Below, piece after piece: positions 1 to 11,875 of a DNA stretch of 64,000 nt. This stretch comes from Luzula sylvatica. Taxonomy: Eukaryota > Streptophyta > Magnoliopsida > Poales > Juncaceae. The notes beneath the pieces were generated by a model, which was not told the DNA's origin, did not search any database, and worked only from the letters and a program-made list of their open reading frames with translations. Numbering within the stretch: the first letter of the stretch is position 1; each line of letters opens with the position of its first letter. A program made the translations under genes and the position numbers. The DNA lies in NCBI GenBank assembly GCA_946800325.1, contig OX326958.1, positions 196,001 through 260,000 on the forward strand, written 5' to 3'.

Positions 1-327
1 TGATTATTAACCTTTATATTGTATGATGTGGATTCATCATATCCATTAATATTATATTTGATCATTTAAGACATGTATTTTGTATTATTATTTTTAAGTA
101 CTAATTTGAACCATTAGATGTAGTGATGTGGTTTAATCTCAATCATTAATTTTTTGTTAGATTTTTTGAAAATCATATTTTGTGTAGTCATTTATGTGTT
201 ATTATTTTACACAATGTTTTAAGCATTCTTAAAAAGCCACATCATCCTACATTAATGATGTGGCAATTTATTATTGGTTAGAATCATATTATACCAAGTC
301 TAATCAATTGTTTAACATTTCACATAA

Positions 328-1112
328 GATTACATGATCAAATGTGAATGCAATGGAATATGAAAAGTTTATATATGAAATTCTAATAATTTAATATGTA
401 ATATTATAAAAAATACAACATATATTAGTATTATTTTGGAAATTTAATTTTATAAACACATCAAATATATTCATTTTATTTTTCTCTTTATTTTGACATC
501 CATATTAGCATAGTTCATATATACCGTTTTTCATAATTTCAATTTGTAAAGATACTATGTAAGAAAATAGAATGCAAAAAAATACATATTTACATAATAT
601 ATTTTTAAGAATTTTATCTGCATAATAGAATTTTTAAGTATTATTATTTATTTTAAAAAAAATTATAGCAATAAGAATCTCATATAATACTAAGTAGATT
701 ATATTTGTGTTTTTAATCAAACAAGATTACATGATAAAATGTGAATGCAATGAAATATGAAAATTTTATATATGAAATGCTAATAATTTAATATTTAATA
801 TTATACAACATATATTAGTTTCATTTTGGAAATTTATTTTTATAAACCCATCAAATATATTCATTTTTTCTCTTTATTTTGACATCCATATTAGCATAGT
901 TCATACATACCGTTTTTCATAATTTCAATTTGTAAAGATATTATTTAAGAAAATACAATGCAAAAAAAATACATATTTACATAATATATTGTTAAGAATT
1001 TTATTTGCATAATAGAATTTTTAAGTATTATTATTTATTTTTAAAAATATTATAACAATAAGAATCTCATATAATACTAAGTAGATTATATTTGTGTTTT
1101 TAAGCAAACAAT
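328..1112. repeat. Two-copy tandem duplication, about 390 bp per copy, AT-rich
   Basis: The block starting at 328 (gattacatgat) recurs from 725 and runs to about 1110. Both copies end in the same gtagattatatttgtg stretch, at 694 and 1081. The offset drifts from 397 to 387 because of small indels. There is no coding potential. It lies upstream of a Helitron 3' end at 1728 and may be internal to that element. The rest of 1-1690 is AT-rich sequence in which I see no gene. Confidence 0.85.
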
Positions 1113-1699
1113 TTTTTTGAAAACATAATAGAATTAAAAAAAAAAGTTTATCCCTCTAAATAACTTTTTAAAGTTATAAACACCTATCAAATTGTATTGC
1201 TATTTTACAAAATGTAGAATAAAAAATTCATATGAAATAAAATAATTGTATTTATGTTTATTATAAATTAAATTTCGATATTATTTATTAAATTACTTCC
1301 ACTATTAAGTTGTATATTATTTTATATTTTTCATTGCATTTGAATCAATAAAAAATATTACTACTATATAATTAATAATGTGTTACTACATATGTTGTAT
1401 GATTCATTATTTTAATATTTGATATTGTATGAATTATTGTGAACAATGATATAATATTTGTTATTACGTTTTTCGTAAATTTATATTATATCTTATTCTA
1501 ATATATTATTATATAGTGACATTAATATAAGTATTATTATTTGACTAAAAAATGGAATTTTTTGTTATCATAATGTAAAATAATTGTAATATATATGAAT
1601 AATCATAGATAAATAAATTCAAATTTATATTATATCTTATTCTAATATTAATCATACAAATATATAATTGTATTGCAATGAAAAAACATAATTTATATG

Positions 1700-1728
1700 C
1701 TCGCCGCGTAGCGCGAGTATTCTCCTAG
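1700..1728 (+). mobile_element. Helitron 3' terminus (5' end not located)
   Basis: A 5-bp stem (CTCGC at 1700-1704, GCGAG at 1713-1717) is followed 7 bases later by CTAG at 1725-1728 and then T. This is the Helitron 3' signature of a subterminal hairpin and CTRR end inserted before T. The two other Helitron ends in this window have the same hairpin-CTAG-T arrangement. The 5' TC end was not recognised and may lie outside the window or in the AT-rich stretch to the left. Confidence 0.6.
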
Positions 1729-2693
1729 TGGAAACAAAAATAACATAAAATAATTAATGTTTAATTTCATTATTTCATATTATAACTCGAACCTTATGGT
1801 GACAATGTGAATGGAATATCCAATTGAAACACAAAGGACATGTCTTCGTCTCTAGTCATAACGAAGATTTTCACATCAGGAAAAGAAGAGTTGTAGCCGT
1901 CAAGAGATGTATCGTCATTTATGCAGTTTTTGATCATGGGACTTTTTACGTTGCAACCCTTCTACCAATTAAAATTTTGAAGGGTCATGTCTTATTGAGT
2001 TTTTTTGGGTCTTTTTCTTCAACATTGACCGTCCTTTGTGATCCTGAATTGTTAGTTCCAAGAATATTTTGGACGGATTCACGATTTCCAAAAACCGTTC
2101 TTTAGCAAATTCTTTTTTACTCAATGGCCAATTTTTATAATTTTCACGAAGCTCACCAATTAAATTTTCTAATATATCATCGATATCGATGATTCGTTTG
2201 AGGTTCAACGTTCAAGTGATAATCACTAACCCTCCAATGATTAAAATTAATTTATAAATCAATATTTAATAATTAATATTCAAATTCAAATTAATTAATT
2301 ATGATATGTAAATATTAATTAATTAATTAAATATTATTTAAATATTATAATATTTAGCGACAGACCGTATGTTCTTGAAGAATTGATCAATTCAGATGTA
2401 TGTTCTTGAAGAATTGCATAACTGAAATTCCGGCAATGATTTAGGGAAGAAACGAAGAAATTCGCGACCAATCTTGAATTCAGGGGGGGTGACGAAGTGC
2501 AATGAAAATTCCAGCGAAACTTGAAATTTGCTGCGATTATTCAAAATAAAATGAGAAGCCAAGAAATAGAGATGAAGGGAAGAAGCAAAGAAATTCGCGA
2601 CGAATCTTGAATTCAGGGGGGTTGACGACCGCGACTATCGACGAAAGAAGAGAAGAAATCACAACGAGATAGCGCAGATCAATAATGACATGT

Positions 2694-2736
<43 letters not shown>

Positions 2737-2968
2737 AGATCATGGATCTGCTGAAAAGATTTAGAGTTAGTGCCCCGTTTGTGTTATCATTCCATGCACT
2801 TGCATTAACCCCATTAATGAAAAGCATATTCTCTTAACGGGAAGTTGAATAATATTTTATACTTGATGTTTTGGAAACGCACAATAGACAAATAAAAAAA
2901 GAATCAACTATGAAGCTAGAGTATATATGAATATGATAGAGAATAAATAAAGAAATAGAAAATATAAT
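1729..2968. other. Intergenic, no supported gene; (CT)n at 2697-2734
   Basis: Short ORFs occur on both strands at 1824-2208, but I do not recognise them and they overlap each other. 2230-2350 is rich in TTAATTAA. A phrase around ggggggtgacga and gaattcgcgacgaatcttgaattc is duplicated at about 2460-2500 and 2590-2625. A CT microsatellite lies at 2697-2734. The interval after it is the 3' flank of the EDM2-like gene. Confidence 0.5.
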
Positions 2969-5294
2969 TTAGTGAGTAATCCAACCACAAGAAGATCGAG
3001 GGGGCGGTCGTGTATAAGGAGGCAAATCCGTCCTTATGACCCCGTTCATATCATAACAAAATAATCGAACAGAGGACCCTAAATTGAAGTGCGGACCTGG
3101 TCCACAAAACTTGGTCTCTTGGAGTCTGGGTGCATATCTGTCCATAACGCATCTACTACTCCATCCATCATCGTAATTATCTCCTCTCATTGTCATCCCC
3201 TCCTCTTCATTATTGCTCTTCTCTTCTTTCTCTGATTCACAGCCTCCTCTCTTCTCTTCTTTCTCTAGTTCACACACATCTAAAACTCCTCTCTTATTTT
3301 CCTTATTATTATTATTATCATTAACTTGTGTTTTATTTGTCTCTCTTGAGGTTCTTTCACTGGAAATTATGTGTGAAGGAGAAGGATCATGGGTAATGGC
3401 AATTGCTGAGACTTGTTCATTTCTTTGACAAGAGGGAAACTTGATGTGATTTCTTAGCGGTGTTCCCAAATCATCATCCATTTTGTGATCCCTGAAATAA
3501 TAAAAAAATAACTATTTAATATTATGATTGTTATGATTGTTATAATAATAGAAAAGAAGTAGTAAGTAGTACATGCAGAAAATGAGGATGCGGTTATGGG
3601 GAAGGAGATGCTCCCAAGCTCGTGTGGGAATGACTTCATCTTCTTCTTCAAAAACCAACCAAGGCAAACACTTTCTATGGTAAGATTTTGGGCAGCGTCG
3701 ACATACTGCAAACTGAAGGACAAAATCGTCTTTTTGCTCCGGTTCCTTGCACACGGAACACTTGTGATGCGGACACGTAAATTCGCTCATGCATTTCCAA
3801 TGGTAGAAATAACCACAACTTGCATTTCCACATTTAAATACCTACAAACAAATTACAACAAATATTAATTACAAAGTAATAACAATATGGATTACAATAA
3901 TGAATAGTACCTCAGGATCCTTGGTTTTATCAGAACTGCCTGATTTTCCACATACAAAGCATTGTTGCTGTTTCAAATCGCAATTCTTGCAAATGAAGTT
4001 TGTAATGTCCTGACGACATATATATATATTTGTATATATGTTAACAAAAACAAAAGGAAGAATAATTAATTAGTTTAAAGCATGAATAAAAGAATGAAAT
4101 TACCTCTAATTGTGATTCGGAGAAACCCAGACCTTCACATTTTGATTCTTCCCCAGCTTCTTTAGTTGCATGAAAAGATCTCTTGCATTCCCCTTCACAA
4201 CTGAAAAATCAAAAATGAATCAGCAAAAGAAAACTTCAGGGACTAAAATGTAAACTTACCATAGTAGTTCACCACCATTGTCGCAAATACAGCATACATC
4301 GTCAAATGTATCATCTTCACTCTGCAAATTTACATTATTATTTACAATATGATTAGTCAATATAACAAAATCTGAAAATAGTAAATCTGCGAATTTACAT
4401 TATTATTTATGTCTCCAGTTGTTGCTGTGTTGATTTTTCCAATTAAACCCTTCAAAGTCTGAAAATAGTAAAGCTTGATTAGTAAGTAATAAATTAGTAC
4501 CAAATCCATCCATAAAAACAAGGGTATTAATTAAGAACTTAATTTTGTTAATTTGCATTTATTTCAGAACAACAGCAGTTCAGTAAAAATAAAATAAGTA
4601 CCAAATCAAGGAATTATAGATAGGTATTATAGGAGTTAAATGCTTATTACAATGTTTGCATCAATAATTACTTGAGATTAATTGATAACATTGCTGAAGA
4701 GAAGAAAAAAAGTTACTCGAGATTTGGATAGAGTTGGGTCCTGTTCTGCAAATTTCTGTATAAAAGAGAGGTGAGAAAGCAAATCATCTTCAGATGGGCT
4801 TCCTTGAGATTTACTACACACAAGATTCAAAACCCTCTCGTGAATAATTAAACCCAAAAATTACAATTTACAAAAGGAAATAAAAGAAATTACTCGACAA
4901 GGCGTCCTAGATGATTCCACAATGTCTTTACCGTTGAATTCGTGTGCCACTTGACGAAATGCAGCATGTGAATAGTGATCGAAATAGTCCTAATTACCCC
5001 TTGGTAAATCTTTCGAGGCTTCAATAGCTTGATCCATTTGGCGTTCTTGGATGAAACAAAGACTTGGGGGCCAGCCCTTGAGGAAAGGTCCAATTTCCAA
5101 GCGATTACAGGCTGGTGGACCTTATGCAACCAATCTGCTGTGTTTCCTCGTAAGTAGACTGGCGAGGAAATCTGGGATTTGTCGAATTGGGGTAGATCGG
5201 AGAAGAGTATGGGGTCGCCTTTTCCGTTGAAGAACTGGTAATTGGTGACAGAATCTGGGATGAACTCGGAATCACTACCTCGAGAATATGCCAT
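2969..5294 (-). CDS. EDM2-like PHD-finger protein, short form lacking the methyltransferase-like region
   Basis: Eight exons join in frame: 5294-4894, 4813-4717, 4458-4399, 4321-4260, 4200-4104, 4009-3911, 3841-3573 and 3491-2969, giving 535 aa. The start chosen is the ATG at 5294, because MAYSRGSD and SVTNYQFF match the N-terminus of ENHANCED DOWNY MILDEW 2; an upstream in-frame ATG at 5414 would add 40 unrelated residues. PHD cysteines appear around residues 196-220 (CCICDNGGELLCC, then SFHATK), 246-259 (CKNCD, CFVCG) and in CPHHKCSVC and CRRCPKSYHRKCLP. After the PLRNHIKFP motif EDM2 continues for several hundred residues into a methyltransferase-like domain. Here exon 8 passes instead through an acidic and Lys-rich linker to a tail with MDRYAPRL and a final GWI motif like that of EDM2. 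EDM2 regulates heterochromatic marks and alternative polyadenylation in Arabidopsis; whether this short form does so is unknown. Confidence 0.82.
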
Positions 5295-5689
5295 CGCAGC
5301 CAGTTGCTCGTGCCTCGTGCCTTTGCTTGCTACAGAGAAGAGAAGAGAAGAGACAGAGAAAGAAAGAGGGTAGTTTTGTTTATGGCAACAGCAAATACCC
5401 GACGCACAGCTCACGAGTGCGGAAATGGTAAGTCCAGTTAAGAATTTACCTACATAAACCTGGTCTAGACTGAGTCAACTAAATTTACTTTCGAATCATA
5501 TGCGCCGAAATACTTATAATTTCTGTGCGTTCAGTCAGACTACTTCAATAATGGTCGAATTGAATTGTACAGGTCGCTACATGAGGAATGCACTGTTATT
5601 AGATACAGAGGATCCATTGCTTACTTTTATGGAACGGTAAATTCTGTGCGGTTCACTGAATTTTGTGAACACGTAGTCACTGGTCAGGC
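5295..5689. other. 5' flank of the EDM2-like gene
   Basis: 5330-5375 is a purine-rich (minus-strand pyrimidine-rich) leader likely to be 5' UTR. The rest is unique intergenic sequence; a small plus-strand ORF beginning at 5565 runs into the adjacent hAT element and is not recognised. Confidence 0.4.
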
Positions 5690-6348
5690 CACTGTTCTAA
5701 ATATCACTAATATGGATCAGTATGTCGATTTCATATTTTTAATCAGTGCTCCTCCGTTACGATATGTCGTGTATCGGTTGAGTAAATCGGTCGTCCGATA
5801 CACGGACCGATATGGGTCGATATGGGCCGATATTGGGACCGATTGGAACCGATTTAGATTTAAAACATAATTTATTTTGAATATTATTTTAACAATATTT
5901 TAGTTAATATTTTTGGCCCAATTATTTTCATCTCTTTCTTTCTTTATCTAATATTTTTTGTCGAAAAAGAAATAGATCTTGATCCGGACGTGCTTAGATT
6001 TTCATTTGGGGCACCAGCATCTACACGGTTAATGAACCTGGTTTCGTGGTTTAGTTTATTGTATTATTTGTAAATTTTATGTTATAATTTTAAATGTATC
6101 TTTAATTTGACTTTATCTAATATTTTTTATGTGTATTGTTGAATTTTGAATATTAATCATGTAAAATTTAAATTAGTTTAAGAAACTCAATATAAATTAA
6201 TGTTATAATAATCAATTTAATATATTAATATTAAAAAGTACACCACCGCTATACCACTGATATTTTCCGTTATGAATCCGCTATGTCGGTTATATCTCTT
6301 ATCGGTGACTGACCGATCGGTAAGCGATATGCGATATATGTAACATTG
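5690..6348. mobile_element. Non-autonomous hAT element, 659 bp, with 8-bp target duplication
   Basis: The ends are CACTGTTCTAAATATC at 5690 and GTAACATTG ending at 6348. The flanks are ggtcaggc (5682-5689) and ggtcagac (6349-6356), an 8-bp duplication with one difference, as expected for hAT. Subterminal repeats of the CCGATA/TATCGG type are dense at 5785-5855 and 6240-6335. Bases about 5960-6060 match the C-terminal transposase tail that is better kept in the 38725-39943 element, so this is an internally deleted derivative of the same family. Confidence 0.85.
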
Positions 6349-6713
6349 GGTCAGACTACCTAAATACGATACAATTTGTAAAAGGAAATTTGCAAATTAC
6401 TTTTCTATAAACATTTATGGAGGCTAACTACTTAATTAAGTACCAAAATTTTGGTACTTAATGTATTTTAACCATTAATTTATATTGAGATTTGAATTTT
6501 TTCATGATGATCGTGAAATTTTGTGCACATCATAAAATACACAAATTTCAATATAAAATTCAATGGTTAAAAAACATTAAGTATCAAAAATTTGATACTT
6601 AATTAAGTAGGTTAACCTCCCTCCATATATATATATTAAATACGCCTATTTTACCTCTTTCTCCATCAATTTAGCAAAATAAAGTGAGAGAAGGGTATAG
6701 GATTAAAAGAAAA

Positions 6714-8472
6714 CTAGCATTACCCCCGCGCAATTGCGCGGGGCTGTTCGGGTTTATAAGTAATGTAGTTGAAAAAAATTGTTGTTCGTTTTGTGTATGT
6801 GACTTTCTTTTTGTAATCATTATTATATGTGTAATTTAGTGTGTTGTGTGCGAGTGAAATTTTGTAGCAAAAATCGTTTGAAAATTTTAAGAGCCGGATT
6901 TCTTGAATAATTCAAACGGTTATTGCTAAAAAAATTATCTATATTTTATACTTCATAAGTAAAATAAGGAAAAAGAACGAATGAGTCGTCATGAAATTTA
7001 TTAAGAACATAATAGTTCAGAAAACATTGCTGAAAAAAGAGTGTTTTTAATTTCACAAATCTTTAATTTCGCTACATATTTAGTACAAATATTTTTCGTC
7101 CTTTGTGTGGTCAGCCAACAACAAAGTTTGACGATGTCATCGCTAACCGTTTCGTTCGAATCTTTAATTTAAATTATGTCATGATTATTCGCACATCCAT
7201 GATTTGGTATATTTTTAACCCCCTAATTTTTTTTGGATATTATAAAAAATTCTCTATCTTTACGTAAACTCCCAAAAAAAAAACTCTTTACCAAACTTTT
7301 ATTTTAAAATACTCCTTATGGATGATATTAATTTTTTTTTTCCAAAATACCCTCCAAATCTCATATGTAATAATTAAAACTTATTTTTGTTATTTTTTAT
7401 TAATTTTAAGAAAATTCATTAACACTTCTTAACACGTAGTGATTTAAAAAAATTTAAATTATTACATATTTTGTTTATATAATTTTAATATTACATTCTT
7501 TATTCATAAAAAAACTAACATTAAATGATAATAAATAAACACCTTGCAAATATATTCATAGAAAATATCTATTTAAACATCTATTTTTTATTTTAGTTTT
7601 CTTTTTATGTATTTTTTAATATTTTTGTGATATTTTATTTTTAAATATTTGCAAGATGTTCTTTTATTAATATTGTTCAACTTATTATAATTTTATTTTA
7701 GTTTTTCAAGAAAAATAATAAAGGACCAAAATGTAAATTTTAAAACTTCGGAGGACAAAAATGCAAATATAAAGGACCAAAATGTGAAAAAAGGACAAAA
7801 ATATAATTTTTTTTTAAAAATATGACCAATTTGAGGCCCCTGGACTAAAATATAAATTTCAAAACTTCGAAGGGCCAAAATGCAAATATAAAGCACCAAA
7901 ATGTAAATTTTTTTTCGAAAAAAGGACCAATTTGTAAAAAAAAAAGGACCAAAATGGAAATATTTTTCGAAAAAAGGACCAATTTGTAAATAAAAAAGGA
8001 CCAAAATGTATACAAAATATTTTTTTTTACAAATAGACCCCTGGTGACGTGGCTGCCTGGACTAAAATGTAAATTTCAAAACTTCGAAGGGCCAAAATGC
8101 AAATATAAAGGACCAAAATGTAAAAAAAAGGACCAAAATGTAAATTTTTTTCGGAAAAAGGACCAAAATGCAAATATAAAGGACCGAAATGTGATAAAGA
8201 AGGACCAAAATGTAATTTTTTTTAAAAAACAGGACCAATTTGAGGCCCCTGGACCAAAATGTGAATATTAAAACTTCGAAGGACCAAAATGAAAATATAA
8301 AGGACCAAAATGTAAAAAAAAGGACCAAAATGTAATTTTTTTTTAAAAAAAGGACCAATTTATAAATAAAAAAGGACCAAAATATAAATAATTTTTTTTT
8401 TTACGAATAGGCCCCTGGTGACGTGGCTGCACCAGGAGGCAGCAAATCCCCTTGCATTAGTATATAGATAGA
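6714..8472 (-). mobile_element. Non-autonomous Helitron, 1759 bp, with GGACCAAAATG-type tandem repeats
   Basis: Read on the minus strand, the element starts with TC at 8472 (TCTATCTATATACTAATGC) after A. It ends with CTAG at 6714 before T, with a perfect GC-rich 8-bp stem at 6724-6743 just inside. This matches insertion between A and T without target duplication. No Rep/helicase is present. 7730-8400 is an irregular array around (a)ggaccaaaatgtaaa with cctggtgacgtggctgc phrases. An older insertion homologous to 45698-46402 occupies about 7190-7710. The Helitron at 20718-22604 has the same start motif, repeat words and end. Confidence 0.88.
7190..7710. repeat. Dispersed MULE-type MITE copy A, nested in the Helitron
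   Basis: Collinear with 45698-46402 and with about 61309-61700: shared words include tttttggatattataaaaaa, ccaaaataccc, attacatattttgttta-like, aaactaacatt and gcaagatgt, in the same order where they are present. It contains no ORF. The second Helitron, at 20718, lacks this block, so it appears to have been inserted into this Helitron copy. Confidence 0.55.
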
Positions 8473-10584
8473 TTACAGGTTTGTTCTTTATCCAGTAGAT
8501 CTTGTTTGACCTATCTTGAAAGATGTTCTTGTCCACTAAATCAAGTTTTGTTTTTTGTCCCTCTATCGTTAGTAAAACTAAAAGATTTATAGAAATTTGT
8601 TTCAATTGCTCAAAACTGAATTCTTTCTAATATCGTGGAGCCTTTCAATACGAGTACATTCTTGTGATTAATGTTTATAATTACCAATCCTAGATCTATC
8701 ATTAGATTCATTACCAATCCTTGATCCATCATTACGAACCTAGAACTATTAGTTGATTTAAACTTGCAAATTTCTAACATGAATATAGATAATATCTTTG
8801 TGATTATTTGATTTTATTTCATGCAGGAACAAATGATATTATGGGGAATGTATGAATTGTTGTCAAACTTGTAAAAACATGAATTTTTCTTTGTTGGGGT
8901 CATTTACATTTAAAAAGCATTCTTACTCATTTTCTTGATTTATTTTACTTAGCTGTATTAGTTTGTGTTTTAGTGTAATTAGATTCGTGTACACTACTCT
9001 ACAACTCTTACAAGTATTTTGTTAAATGATCATGGAGTGGCAAAAGGAAATAACAAATCGTGCAATTTAATACAACAATATAAGGTTATGAGTAATATAT
9101 TGTGTTGTGTTATATACTTATATGCAATTTAATACAACAATATCATGGAGTGTCAAATGATCATGCACTGCCAATATTATGTTAATAATTCCATGCACAT
9201 TAATTTATGTAATGTATATTCATACATTATGACTAATATATTGTGTTGTGTTATATACTTATATGTAATTTTTTTGATTTAATACAACAATATAAGGTTT
9301 ATTCATTCTTTTATAATATGACATTAGTGTATGATGTTTGTTATGTATGATTAATTTTTTTGCACTTTCAAACGAGCAATTGAACCGTTTGACCCACCGA
9401 TCCTACCAGTGAACCGGTAACCCGAGGCTCGGCCGGGTCGATGTTCGATCCGGTTTGAAAAACATTGCGGTAGACAAAGTATTTGGACCTAGTTTGTGTC
9501 CAAAAGGTCTGGACAAGCCCCGGACCATTTCATGAAGGATTAACCATAGGAGATAAAAAATAAAAAAATAAAAAAATAAAAAAAGTAGGCAATTTATGAT
9601 GATCAGATGAAGGATTAACCATCTCGGCCTTGTCAAGGGCATAAGAATTTTCGTGCCCACTTAATGCATGTTTTATACAAAAAAAAAAGGTTGGGCCATT
9701 TCATTGACTCCACTTGAGTTCGTTGGTTTATTTCGGAGCCCACACAGAAAGTGGATTTTGGTCGCTGTATTAGTGGATAATGGGTCCGGAATTATTTCAT
9801 TATTTTAAGTATGCTTAGAATGGATGCCCTCTTTTCTCGTCTTAAAATGGTATATATAATATATAATATATAATATATAATTTTGATTTGCATTTTATTT
9901 TATTTCATCTATTTATTACAATTGCTATCTTCATTTTATGCAAAAAAAATAGACCAAGTTCCTGGAATTTTAGCCTAACTTTGATTGTATCGTACGAAAT
10001 CTAATTGGTTTGGTTGAACGCTGGTACGTTGTACTTGTCTCGGTTTCCATTGGGTTTTGTCTACACGTCATTTGTTTATCTTGTACAATTAAAAAAAGAG
10101 TTGGCAGCACGTACGCTTTGAAAGTCAAGTTTTTTTTAAAAAAAATTTTAGCCTAATAGTAATAGTAAGTTTCTGCTAGTAATTGCCTACGGATTTTTGA
10201 TGCAAAAAAAAAAAAAAAGTTTCTGCTAGTAATAATACTAATGTTTTGTATTTGTTTCTTTCCGCGGATGACAAACAACTAAATCTCCATTCTCCACTAT
10301 GATTAAGATAGATTAAGGGATTTCATTTCTTCGTCATCCTCACGCACCAACAAACGAAGTGAAAGGTGCAAAAAACCCTCCGGTCCAGACCTTGGTTGCT
10401 CATCCACAGGTACAAAATTTATTTATTTATTTCATTTTTTATTCATTAGATTTTTAATTGGGTGTTAATGTGCAAATAATTCTTCTTCTTTATGAATTAG
10501 ATTTCTAGCAAACACATTTTTTTTTTTTTAAATGGAGCAAAGCAAAATAAATTTGGAGAAATTTAACAAAAAAAAGAACTACCA
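8473..10584. other. Intergenic, no supported gene; possible hAT terminus at about 9380-9470
   Basis: The unit aatttaatacaacaatat with following TTGTGTTGTGTTATATACTTATATG is repeated irregularly between 9060 and 9300. At 9380-9470 a GC-rich patch reads on the minus strand CAATGTTTTTCAAACCGG followed by repeated CCGG-type words, resembling a hAT or MULE end, but I could not find its partner. 9550-9580 is A-rich. 10330-10500 is probably the promoter and leader of the DUF247 gene. Confidence 0.4.
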
Positions 10585-11475
10585 ATGACTATTCCCAGGA
10601 TGTCAAAAAAAGGGACACTGGAAGAACCACTACATATAGCCACCGTTGTTGCCATTTGGAGAAATGAATTGGGTCTTCTTCATCATGGTTTCCAAGAGGA
10701 TGTGGTAAAGAAGGATGATTTTATGCGTGACATGTTACTTGATAGCTTCTTCATATTGTTTGTTCTCATTGGATTAACACGTTACGAAACTGCAAATGAA
10801 ATGGCAGAGGGTATCGTACCGGAGAAGAAAGAGAAGAAAGAGATGCGAGAAGAATGCTACTCTCTGGCAGCGCCTATATTCGAGCATCAGGAGTTCATTA
10901 AGATCGACTTTGTATTGCTCGACAACCAGATCCCTTTCTTTTTCTTACACGAAGTATCTAAGATGTGTCCCGTCACTTCCGGTTACCAACCAACCGAAAT
11001 AATTGAATGTGTGTTATCATTGTTCGATAGTCTTCAACCCAAATGGTGTGCATATCGTCCAAAATGTCTCAGAAAATATCACCATTGTTATCATCTTTTG
11101 GATATCTTTCATTCGTATCGAGACGACTGTCTTAATGTGTTAAAGGAGAAGGTAATACCTAGATTATCTTGTGCTACGGAACTCGAAAGATCTGGAAAAT
11201 CCTTTAAGGAGTTTTCCAATATCATTGTACCCATCAGTCCTGATATTGAAATATCGGTCATCCATAGCCTAGTTCTACTTGAACAATTAGTAAAATGTAA
11301 TATTGGTTATCCCATAATAAGTTTTTTTTTTATCGTGACTGGTCTCTTTGGAAATGAGGATCATATAAAGTTCCTCCAGAAATATAAGATTCTTCCCGAC
11401 ATCGACAAAACTAAAACTAATAGCATCGTGCAGTTTCTTCAAAATATCGACAATCGACATTGTTTCAGTAAATAA
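10585..11475 (+). CDS. DUF247 family protein, C-terminally truncated
   Basis: A single-exon ORF of 296 aa starts at the ATG at 10585. DUF247 hallmarks include DDFMRDMLLDSFFILFVLI (about residues 45-63), DFVLLDNQIPFFFLHEV (about 108-124) and a late LEQLVKC...YPIISFFFIV block (about 231-250), followed by the usual NEDHIKFLQ...GI-type segment. Family members generally reach 400-550 aa and end in a transmembrane helix. Here a stop follows ...NIDNRHCFSK, and the bases after it encode no comparable tail in any frame. The N-terminus also lacks the usual KVVSIGPLHHG form, having only GLLHHG. DUF247 proteins are plant-specific and poorly understood; some are linked to grass self-incompatibility loci. 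This is either a short paralogue or a decaying copy. Confidence 0.72.
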   Translation: MTIPRMSKKGTLEEPLHIATVVAIWRNELGLLHHGFQEDVVKKDDFMRDMLLDSFFILFVLIGLTRYETANEMAEGIVPEKKEKKEMREECYSLAAPIFEHQEFIKIDFVLLDNQIPFFFLHEVSKMCPVTSGYQPTEIIECVLSLFDSLQPKWCAYRPKCLRKYHHCYHLLDIFHSYRDDCLNVLKEKVIPRLSCATELERSGKSFKEFSNIIVPISPDIEISVIHSLVLLEQLVKCNIGYPIISFFFIVTGLFGNEDHIKFLQKYKILPDIDKTKTNSIVQFLQNIDNRHCFSK

Positions 11476-11875
11476 AAATTGTGAAAATCTTGTCGGGGAT
11501 CTCGTGGAATAATAGAGAAGTGGAGTAAATTGATTGGAATTTCATGTAATTTGGGTGACAATGCTTGCTTGGCATGTTTGGATGATCGTGCTAGAATTTA
11601 CACGAAGAAAATCAACCTTCCGCAAGTCGAGTTTTCGGGATTGCAGTTCAAGTTTCAATGTTTGGATTAACGAAAGTAAACTACTAGATTTATAGTTTTT
11701 ATGTTTGAATTGATGTGATTGAATTATGTAATTTCAAGATTTATATGTTGTAAAAATTTCAAATAAATTTCACCATTGATTAACTGGCATCATTTGTAAT
11801 TCTAACCAAACATTAAAGAATCTATTTGGTGAAGAGATATATTTTTAGTCTTCTTCTTCCCCTCTCTCATTTGTC

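Noticed and set aside
1824..2208. Overlapping ORFs of 93 aa (plus) and 79 aa (minus)
   Set aside because: No family recognised and no splice or promoter support; left as intergenic.
7693..8605. ORFs rich in FWSF/LVLF on the minus strand, and similar ones at 20750-22331
   Set aside because: They are frame readings of the Helitron's CATTTTGGTCC-type repeats and open in several frames at once.
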